Of a DNA stretch of 64,000 bases, positions 55,915 through 64,000 are shown one piece after another. Position numbers and translations under genes: made by a program. A model generated the notes under the pieces. That model did not search any database. It saw nothing but the letters and a program-made list of their open reading frames with translations, and had not been told where the DNA came from. Source of the DNA: Tricholoma matsutake (taxonomy: Eukaryota; Basidiomycota; Agaricomycetes; Agaricales; Tricholomataceae); the NCBI GenBank assembly GCA_026075535.2, contig AP026539.1, positions 3,162,001 to 3,226,000 of the forward strand, read 5' to 3'. The first letter of the stretch is position 1; the number at the start of each line of letters is the position of its first letter.

Positions 55915-56458
55915 ATGGGTATCATCCCCGCATGGGAATAGAACCCCAAAGGGAAGTTAAGGTACAATCAGTAGAAGACTTTGTATCTAAGATGCAGAAG
56001 GTACAGGAAGAAGCAGAAGTGGCATTGATGAAAGCATGTGATGATATGATGCAACACGTTGATCATACTTGAGCTCCCGCTCCAGAGTACAATGTTGGTG
56101 ACTTGGTATGAAGGACCTTAATATTCCATGACCTTCTAGGAAACTCACAGAGAAACAAGTTGGCCCATACACAATCTCTAAACTAATTTTGCCTAATGCA
56201 GTAGTACTGAAATTACCATGGCCATTCAATATTTATCCTGAGATTAGCATTTCCCGCCTATGCCCCTACCACCCACCCACTATTCCTGGCCAACAAACCA
56301 CTCCACAACCTCCAATAATAGTAGAAGGTGCTCCAGAATATGTAGTCAAAGAAATTCTAGACTCCCATCTTCGACAAAACAAATTGGAGTTCTTAATAAA
56401 GTGGAAGAACTATACTGACAAAACCAATTTGTGGGAAGCCAAAGAGAATTGTAAGTGA
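55915..56458 (+). pseudogene. G1 copy 2 integrase end and chromodomain
   Basis: Resumes after the nested insertion. 'VEDFVSKMQKVQEEAEVALM' and, after a stop at 56071-56073, 'TIPGQQTTPQPPIIVEGAPE' lead to the chromodomain ('VKEILDSHLRQNKLEFLIKW', 56340-56405). The copy breaks off near 56459 within 'EAKENCK'. Confidence 0.9.
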
Positions 56459-56459
56459 C

Positions 56460-57275
56460 CTTGTAATGAGACCATTTATAGCATAGTTTCACCATGTTAT
56501 TAGGGTAAATTTCAAGCCACTAAAAACAAAATCTACTCAAAAGAAGCAAAAAAAAACATCCCCCTGGTCCCCAATCATTGTCATCATTGTGGCACCATTG
56601 CTGGTGTTGGGGTCATTGTCCATTGCTGCTTGCACCCATGATCCACCCATCTTTTCCTCATCTCCCTATTGTCCCTTCAGCCCTCGTGTCCCCATCCCCT
56701 GTTTCATCGTCCCTCATCAGCTGCTGCTGGGTCATTCCCTATTGTTGGACTTGCTGGCTCACAGCTGTGGTGGGTGCCCATTGTCATTCATTGTCATTCC
56801 CCTCTCTGTTGTTGTCATCTCATTGTCACAGCTCCTCCCACTCCATGTGAGCAGGTGCTCACAGCGGCAGTGGGGGGTGTTGTCCTGTTGTCCCTGTGGT
56901 GTTGTCCTGTGGTCCTGTTGTTTGCTGTCCCTCATTGCATCTGTGTCCCTTTGTCCTGTCGTGTCTCTCCAGTGTGGCAGTCCCCCATCCTGTCATTGTC
57001 CCTGTCCCAGTCCTTGTTGTCCCCCTTCTCACCCCACGAGAGGGGCTCATAGCAGTGGGGGAGTGGGTGGGTCATAAATAGTCCCTAAAAAGAGGTTTGC
57101 TAATAACAAGAAAATAAAGTGAGAAAAGAAACAAAAAACTTACCCACAGTCCAAGAGATGTCGCCAACAATGTCTCTTGGGCAATATGTTTGTTTTCCTC
57201 ATCTCCCTGTCATCCTTTCGGCCATCGCATCCCTGTCCCATGTTTTGTCCTCCCTCATCTTTGGTGCTGGGTCAT
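56460..57275. repeat. Modular repeat DNA related to the hAT-like elements
   Basis: Contains GAGCAGGTGCTC at 56849-56860 and, on the minus strand near 57182-57075, a hairpin (GCCCAAGAGACAT ... ATCTCTTGG) followed closely by GTAAGT and, about 50 nt on, by TTTTTAG. These are the same modules as at 457-1390. Termini were not found. Frames here are stop-poor but meaningless. Confidence 0.55.
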
Positions 57276-58437
57276 TGATAGGTCCACCTTGTTGCTGAGC
57301 TCTGAAAATGACACATCACACTCGGACACATTACCTAACAAGCCCTATGATTTTGTGAATACTTATGAATGCCTACAAACATACAAAACAACAACATGTC
57401 ACTTTGAAACATTTCAAAAGACTTTGTACCATTTTGAATGCCTTTGGCTACTGTATTCATATTGTACCGCACTTCAAACACATGTTCCCAACATTCTACA
57501 CATTAATGTGTCATATCCTAGGCATGCTGGCCACCAGGTAACACAATGGCTAGCACTTTAGTGTGCATCAAGGTGCTTTTCAATGTTTTCCTGATTTATT
57601 GGAACAACAAGACAAGGAGCTATGATATATGATGACTTTGCACATTTTTCTTTGCATCATTTCTCATTTACTTTGTGATTTATACATCTTTTTCACTGCC
57701 TTATGTCTACCTCATGTTTGCCTCATGGCCTTTTTCCTTTTTTACTCTATCTCTTTAAAACATATATAAGCTTGTACTATTTATGGTTTTTAAAAGGAAA
57801 GAAATTGTCTTCCCCTATCGCATATCATCAGACTTAAGGGTTCTACTCTTGAGTCTTAGCTCAGTCTTAGTCCAAAGCTCTCCAGTCTTCCATGAACTTC
57901 TTTGTTCTGCTACTTAGTCTCTCAAAACTATCGTCAATCATCTATCAACTTCTACATCATCTTCTACATTCTCTTCACCTATCGTCATTGTCTCACAAAC
58001 TCCTCAAAACCATTTTGAGGCTCTTCAAATTCTTTCACACCACAGCTAAATTGTTTTGAAATGCTTTGTAGTGTTTTGTACTACCTCATACTGCTTTGCA
58101 GGACTTTGCATCACTTTGCAACACTTCATATTACATCTACCAACCTTTGGTTAGCACAGTGATATTTGGTACCACCTTGCAACCTTCCTCTGACTTGTGT
58201 TATATCTCCTAAGACCAGTTTAGTTGGTTTTGGTTGAGTTTCCAGGTTGAGAATCATCATTCTGGAGCACACCGCGAGGGGTTTCTGAATCATTTCATCG
58301 CCTAATCCATCTCAAATCTCCCAGCTTAGGCCAACACAAGCCAGAAACCTCCAAATTGATACTCGCCACACCTTTGAATCTCTCAAACAATTGGGAGATA
58401 TCTTAATTCCAGTAACTGAAGCAGAATTGACTCATCA
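57276..58437 (+). repeat. 5' LTR and leader of a gypsy element, TGATAGG family
   Basis: Starts TGATAGGTCCACCTTGT, as at 63849 and (minus) 3203. It is a diverged relative of the minus-strand LTR at 2030-3203. The LTR/leader boundary is not clear. A gag-like frame follows at once, so this is the 5' end of an element. Confidence 0.6.
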
Positions 58438-59125
58438 TTGACTTTTTCCTTCACCCGTTCCATTGTCTTCATCATCTTCTACCTCTTTGTCCTCAGCTTC
58501 TACCTCTTCATTCATCTTTCTGATAACTTCCACACCTCTACCCTCCATCACCCAAGTCCTAACCCCTACTCCAAGAGCTATTGCACTCATGACTACACAA
58601 GCCACTATGCCAGCTTGTGGTCATTCCACAGCTCCAAAGTTCAATCCTACTCAGCCTTGAGAACCTTGTAGGTACTTCAACGAACTCGCATTGCTGTTCA
58701 CAGCATGTAATATCACAGATGATGAAGAAATGAAGAAACATGCTTGTCATTATGTCGACATTGACACATCCAAACTATGGGAATCCCTCCCACAATACAC
58801 TGTCACTAATTTGTTTGATGACTTTCAGAAAGTGGTTCACGTGCTTTACCCCAGTTCAGAAGACGAATGCAAATGGTCCATTTTGGACATGGATAAACTT
58901 GTTGGCGAACAACTCCATGTTGGCATTTACATCGTGAACGATTTAGGATTGTACTTCCATGCCTTCTATAACATCACAAAATTCCTCCAAGTCAAAAACA
59001 GGATTTCGACAGCAGAACAAAGCAGAGCTTTTGTTTGCAGTTTTCAACCCGCTCTATGGTCTCAAATCACCCACTGCCTTGAACTTAAATTCTCCGATCA
59101 TTATCCCAATGACCCTTACCCTCTT
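58438..59125 (+). pseudogene. gag fragment of the TGATAGG gypsy family
   Basis: 'YFNELALLFTACNITDDEEM' and 'KKHACHYVDIDTSKLWESLP' match the start of capsid in many mushroom gypsy elements. An earlier frame ends in a TGA just before 'RYFNEL'. It breaks off near 59125, where the minus-strand LINE's 3' tail begins, so the LINE inserted into this gag. Confidence 0.7.
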
Positions 59126-59367
59126 AATTTTAATTTTTAATTTTTAATTCCCATTTATTCTCCTTTGTGGTGAACTATATGTAAGAGACTAAATATGTAC
59201 TGTGCTGTAGTCCAATAATAGTTGTATCTTTCAAATTCCTCATCATCTGAAGGGAGTCACTTGGTGGGACTCAGGCACCATTTCGCGCTGTAATAAATGG
59301 TGCTGTGGCCGTGTATAATATAATTGTGTTGTCCATTGATTGTCGACGCTTTTCTTGTTCTCCTCTT

Positions 59368-62117
59368 CTATTCCTCCTCTAATGTCGGTATCTTCCCAAA
59401 GGTGCTATGCCATCTCCCTGTTTCTGTGATGTACAAGAATAGTGTGCATGGGGTTTTCGACATGGTGAGCAGTTTTGTAATGTCAATGCTTCTCCCTCCT
59501 GTATTGTTGCATAAGGTTTGTCTGGCTGCATTGTGTACTGGGCAGTGCAGTAAGAAGTGTTGTATGGTCTCCTCAGCCTGTTGACAAGCTGGGCAAATCG
59601 GTGAGTCTGCTTTTCCAATATGGTGAAGGTGCTTAGCTAATGGTACATGTCCCATTCTCAGCTGCGAGAGGATACTGGCAAGCTTTCTCAGCAGCAGTGT
59701 GATGAGCTTGAGGTACTTGTTGGAAGGGGTCGTGGGGTCTGTTTTCTTCATTCTGTTGTATTGCTGTGATGTTGTCCATGCTCTCTGTGCTCTCTCCTTG
59801 AGTTTCTCCCCATAAGCTTGTATCATTGCTGACTTGCTGTATGGCAGTTTCTTTCTGAGTAACTTTGGTAGTTTGTCTGCAGGACTGCTGCCATCCGTAA
59901 TTGCTTTCTTTGCCTCCTCATCTGCCTTCTTGTTCCCTTCTACCCCTTTGTGTCCTGGAACCCATTTGATTTTTATCCTTATACCTGCATGTTTCTTCTG
60001 TAGTGCCATGATGCTCTTGTGGAAGGCATCGAAGATGTAATGACCTGCAGAGGGTTTCATTAGCATGGTTGCTTTAATGGAAGCTCGATTGTCAATGTAA
60101 ATATTAGCTGATCGTACTCCCCACTCGTTAGTTATCAGTTTCATGCCTAGTAAGACTCTGACCCCTTCCCCTTCATATACTGTGTGTTGGCATTGCAATC
60201 CAAGCCGGTGTCATAGAGTCGCCTTGAGTCTCCCCCTCCTGTATAGGGCTGCACTGGCTCCTATGTGATTCTCCATCCCGGACCCATCTGTGAAGACCTT
60301 TATGTCTGGGTTGTCATTCGATATCAATTCTATTGCCTCGTCTTTGTCTGGGCCCATTATGATTTCAGTTGTTACACTGGGTGTTCATCGTGTATCGAAT
60401 CTGATTGTTTCAATGGCCTTGATCTTCTCTGATTTTATACCATACCTGTGCATAAGGTCATGTAGCGGGGTGGGGTGTCACTTCACTAGTTTGTTTGCTG
60501 CATTTCTGATTGGTTTGTGGAGCGGGTGTGAGGTGGGTAGTGTTGCCAGGCATAGTGCTGCCCAGTGTCTGTGCTTGTCCACCAACATGTGGAATGGTAG
60601 TAGATTCACCATGACTCCAATGCATCCGTGGCTGTGGTCTTCATGGTGCCCATTATCATGACCGCCACTCAGTGTTGTACTGAGGTGAGTTTGGTGAGTA
60701 TCACCTGTTTTTGTTCCAGCTTCATCCTCTCTTTTGCCTATGTTCTGTTTTGGGGTGAGGAAGATGTCAGTGGCATATAGCATTTGGGGAACAGCAATGG
60801 ATATATATAATTGTCGGAAGTACTTAGCATGTATGCCCTTTGATGCATGGGCTATTCTGCTGAATTGTATTAACCAGTCCTGTCCTCTTGCGAGTGCTGC
60901 AGCATATTGTCCCTTCCAGCTCAGCTTGTTGTCAACCATGACCCCTAGGAATCTCACAGACTCCTTTGATGGAATGTGTTGGTTGCCTAAGATCAGCATG
61001 CTGTGAGGGGTTGGGATCTTCTTCTTGGGGTTAACCGGGTGTGGGGTCAGTTTCTTTGTGATGTCCAGAAGTTGGAATTTTTTGATTCTGAATTCACAGT
61101 TGTGGATTTTGGCCCACTCGAAGATACTGTTTGAGCAATTCATAATGCCTCTTAGCTTTTTATGGGTTTCTTTGAAGTCTGCACTGGTGACTACAATCAC
61201 CGTGTCATCAACATAAAGTAACATATGTTCACTGTTCTTGGTATCTGGGATCTTTGGTAGGTCAGCATTGTAGAAAAGATAGCAGATTCCCAAGAAAGGA
61301 TCCCCCTGGTCTAAGCCATTTAGAACAATGAATATTTCCATTTGGAAGTTGTCGAAGGATATTGTGGTGCATCTGTTGCCAAGTCTCCTTTTCATCTATT
61401 CAATATATTCCTTGGGTATTCCACATCTCTACATGTTGTGAAATAATCGCTTGATGTCTATGCTGGGGAAAGCACCTTTAACTTCCAAGAAGAGAGTAGA
61501 GGCGACTTGACCTTTTCTCCAGGCATCTTTCACTGTCTTTGTGAGCATATGTAGGGAGTCTGTCATAGTTCGTCCAGATCTGGCGCCAAAATGGTTGCGG
61601 GTAGCAGGTTGTGGTTTTCACCCATGGTGACAATGTCTTCTGTTTGGCAGCTGTTGAGTAGCCTGGCCATCCCATCAGAGAGTACAATGGGTCACCAAGC
61701 TGAAGGTGATGCATAGTCCGGTTTCCCTGGTTTTTTGAGGATTACTGTTTCTGTGAGTGACCATTCCTGTGGGTAATAAATCAGAGTGTTAGTCGCTCGG
61801 AAGAGTGGGGTGAGGTGTGGAACAAGATCTTCTCTAGCATGTATCAGTACTGAGTTTGGGACCATTGCCCTTCTGCTCGCTTTGAATGGTTTCATCTTCT
61901 TTTGTTTGTTGGTGATGTTCTGGAATTTCCATCATGGCAGTGGGTACCAGTAATCGTTGGAAGGTGCAGTCAATGTTGGGTTTTCTGGGGGGAAAAAGGT
62001 CTCATAGAAAAGCTTTCCTTTGGTGGCGTTGTCTGCTGCTTCCCTGGTGACCCTTTTTGTTGTGGGGTCCCTCACCTGTAGCATTGGGATCCTCATCTTA
62101 CCAGAATCTGAAGGTGG
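59368..62117 (-). pseudogene. LINE ORF2: RT, RNase H, zinc finger (broken)
   Basis: From 62117 leftward: 'GKLFYETFFPPENP', a stop, 'MVPNSVLIHAREDLVPHLTP', 'ETVILKKPGKPDYASPSAW' and 'HFGARSGRTMTDSLHMLTK'. RT palm 'LNGLDQGDPFLGICYLFYN' and 'LLYVDDTVIVV' follow (60478-61395), then the connection 'LYISIAVPQMLYATDIF', a frame break near 60700, RNase H at 59368-60198 ('IYIDNRASIKAT', 'VPGHKGVEGNKKADEE') and 'CPACQQAEETIQHFLLH'. The first RNase H Asp region is separated by a further break near 60200-60350. Several stops make it inactive. Confidence 0.9.
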
Positions 62118-63067
62118 TAGGGCACAGCACGGGTACAGGTATGGGATTGCCATACCTGGGCAACACTGTACCCTTTTCCATGGTGTTATGGGTATGTGCG
62201 GGTATGCTGGTACCCAGATTTTGGTCAGGTGAGTAATCATCTGACTTTGTTGAATACTCACGACATGTCTAATTCTAAACTATACGACGATCCAACCACC
62301 ACCATAGCATGGCCCAAACGACGTGAATCATTGTTTGGGCCTATAGTAAGTTTTTTTGTGTTTCATTTCTTGTTTTTTTAAACTAATTGATTATGTTTCT
62401 TCTTTTTCAGGTTCTAAACTACTGATAACGATGGATGACAACAGCTAACGACACACACCCAACAGTGCCACATCACCCAGGCCCAAACGACGTGATTGTG
62501 TCATTTGGGCCCATGGTAAGTGTTTTTTGGTTGTTTGTTTTTTCATAAACTAACTATTTTGTTTCTTCCATTTCCTAGGTTGGAATTCCCTCGGAATGAC
62601 CCCATGCCAATGCTGCCACATCACAATGGCACACCACCCGCCCCAGCCTCAAGAGCAACTGCTCGTGGGGTGGAAATGGGGATCAATGACTACAGGCACC
62701 ACCCCCCTCCCTCGCTCCAAATGCGAGAAGGGGGGTTTTTTGTTTTGTTTTCATTGACTACAGGCACCACCACCCCCTCCCTCACTTGAAATGCGGAGGG
62801 GGGGGGGGGTTTTTCTATATTAATTTAATGTAATTTATTTATTAGAATAGGTCCACCACCCCCTCCCTTGCTCCAAACGCGAGTGAGGGGGTTCTATTAA
62901 CTTAGTTTAGTGTAATAAATTATTAAAATATGTATTCTTCTCGAAACCCGCATATAACCACAGGTAACCCATGGAAACCCATGGTAACACCATACCTGTA
63001 CCCATGCGGGTACAGTGTTCATGGGTACGGGTAAGGGTATGAGAACATATACCCATGCCGTGCCCTA
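62118..63067. mobile_element. hAT-like non-autonomous element, 950 bp, inside the LINE
   Basis: Ends TAGGGCACAGCACGGGTACA and the complement of ...TATACCCATGCCGTGCCCTA, flanked by an exact 8-bp duplication GAAGGTGG (62110-62117, 63068-63075). Subterminal GGGTAC/GTACCC and CATGGGT motifs are abundant. Inside, on the plus strand, GGCCCAAACGACG-type hairpins (near 62310 and 62482) each precede a GTAAGT donor; acceptors TTTTTCAG and TTCCTAG precede GTTCTAAAC and GTTGGAATT. GAGCAACTGCTC is at 62653-62664. No transposase. Confidence 0.94.
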
Positions 63068-63848
63068 GAAGGTGGTGAGGTAACAAGCTTGCTCACCTGC
63101 CACACATCCGTTTTGTCTAGCCCTTCTAACCACTCTATCCAGTGTTCTGCCTTCGCCTGCCATATCTTTTCTGCATATTGGTTATGTTGTTGGCGATGTT
63201 CATTGTGGATAGGGTGGGTCAGGTTGGCACAATGATGTTTCACCCTACCTGCCAACTGTTGCATTTGTTTCTTTTCCTTGGAGAGTTCCAGTGACCACCA
63301 CCATTTTGAGTATGGGCTTGGTTTTGACAATTCTGCATTCTTGTTGATTTGCTTTCAGAGTTTTTACCAGTTCTGTCCAGTCCACTTGTATAAAATTGTG
63401 TCTGGGTGTTATCTTGGTTCTTGGTGCACAGATGTCTATCTGTGTTATGATGGGATAATGGTGTGTTTTTACTGGGTGCAACACATTGTCCATGTCGCAT
63501 TTGATTATTGCATTCAGTAGTCCCACGCTGCAGAAAATGTTGTCCACCCTAGTGTGATTCCCTGTGCTGTGGGCTCGTAGTGTTGGGGTGTATGCCAGGA
63601 GGGCCATTTTCATATTGTGTTGTCCTAACATGTTGAGCAAAGGTTGCATTGGTTCTAGGTTTTCTTGTGTGAAGAGGTGTGCATTTTGGGCCTTGTCCCA
63701 TAGGGGGTGGTGACAATTGAAATCACCCAGCCAAATGGTGTGTAGTGGGCCTGTGGTGTATCTCTGCCATTCACAGTCTCGCATGTATGTGGACAAGTGG
63801 GTTGGTGCACCATTGTTTTTACAATCATTATAAATGTTGATAATGCAT
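63068..63848 (-). pseudogene. LINE endonuclease domain and linker
   Basis: 'IINIYNDC' then 'WLGDFNCHHPLWD' near 63700, 'VDNIFCSVGLLNAI' near 63540 and 'THHYPIITQIDI' near 63450 are AP-endonuclease-type motifs (GDFN.H.., D.....S, HxP/YP). The frame is open for about 200 codons, then shifts near 63330 into 'WWWSLELSKEKKQMQQL' and ends at the hAT-like insertion at 63067. Confidence 0.88.
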
Positions 63849-64000
63849 TGATAGGTCCACCTTGTCATTCAAGCTCGGAAAATACATCTACAATCATTGT
63901 CGAAGCTCTATGAAGATCTACAGACCTCTACAAAGCTCTACAAACCCATACGAGCCCCTCCAAAGTTCTGCAAACCTCTACAAAACTCTACAAAGTCATG
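63849..64000 (+). repeat. Start of a TGATAGG-family LTR, cut by the window edge
   Basis: TGATAGGTCCACCTTGTCAT and the short CTCTACAAA / CTCTATGAA echoes match the minus-strand LTR at 3203 more closely than the one at 57276. It interrupts the LINE endonuclease frame ('IINIYND') and continues past the window. Confidence 0.75.

Larger units (their letters stand above)
46317..56459 (+). mobile_element. Ty3/gypsy G1 copy 2, truncated at both ends and split by a nested insertion
   Basis: Matches G1 copy 1 from its leader (near 9313) to the chromodomain (near 15003). It lacks both LTRs. It is interrupted at 50773 by a 5.1-kb non-autonomous LTR element and resumes at 55915 with 'gtatcatccccgcatggg', the sequence that follows directly in copy 1 (near 13862). 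It is more damaged than copy 1: the protease catalytic Asp is Asn and Gly is Ser ('LLNSSAAG' near 47916), and the second Cys of the zinc knuckle is Phe. It provides the empty site for the hAT-like insertion in copy 1. Confidence 0.93.
59126..63848 (-). mobile_element. LINE with endonuclease, RT and RNase H, 5' truncated
   Basis: The 3' end at about 59126 carries a TTAAAAA-type tail (plus-strand AATTTTTAATTTTTAATT). Reading leftward from 63848: endonuclease, linker, RT with 'LLYVDDTVIV' near 61220, RNase H and a zinc finger. The 5' end is cut at 63849 by the start of an LTR. A 950-bp hAT-like element (62118-63067) splits the linker. Same family as 21990-25182, but with the parts that copy has lost. 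Confidence 0.9.

Noticed and set aside
57530..57600. Another tRNA-like sequence (GTAACACAATGGCTAGCAC)
   Set aside because: Only a weak A-box resemblance; no convincing B box at the right distance.

Overview
The window looks like nuclear DNA of a filamentous basidiomycete, most likely an Agaricomycete. Protein-coding genes carry many 50-70 nt GT-AG introns. The gene families (DUF6533 seven-helix protein, Crinkler headers, two NACHT/STAND proteins of the mushroom type, an amidase, a BTB protein) fit that group. The flanks are packed with Ty3/gypsy chromoviruses, RNase H-bearing LINEs, a Ty1/copia fragment and hAT-like non-autonomous elements. I cannot name the species.

Layout. 1-7.2 kb: modular repeat DNA, a long LTR with a decayed gypsy pol on the minus strand, and a MITE. 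8.8-15.6 kb: a complete but inactivated Ty3/gypsy chromovirus (412-bp LTRs, target duplication CTACA) carrying a 586-bp hAT-like insertion. 15.6-21.3 kb: a second complete gypsy chromovirus on the minus strand (225-bp LTRs, target duplication GTCAT). 22-25.2 kb: an internally deleted LINE. 27-45 kb: a gene island with a DUF6533 membrane protein, an amidase, a BTB protein, two decayed Crinkler headers and two NACHT/STAND genes arranged tail to tail. 45-59 kb: a copia remnant, then a second copy of the first gypsy family holding a non-autonomous LTR element, which in turn holds a 2.4-kb hAT-like element (three-level nest). 57-64 kb: LTR and gag of another gypsy family, a minus-strand LINE with its own hAT-like insertion, and the start of another LTR.

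The most unusual feature is at 38,021-39,852, the 5' end of the first NACHT gene. Twenty-four near-identical 72-bp repeats each read as one complete GT-AG intron (69 nt) plus exactly three exonic nucleotides. The triplet is the hypervariable part of the unit. Starting at an ATG immediately before the first intron and joining the triplets (plus one more, GAT, between two unrelated introns) gives an open frame that runs in phase into the conserved exon before the NACHT P-loop. The sequence therefore suggests a gene whose N-terminus is encoded one codon per micro-exon. All five length-changing indels fall in the intron part and none touches a triplet. This is inferred from sequence alone and needs transcript evidence.

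A second recurring theme is a dispersed module inside the hAT-like elements: a GGCCCAAACGACG-type inverted repeat followed at once by a GTAAGT-type donor, a TACTAAC-type branch site and an AG acceptor, in tandem in at least one element.
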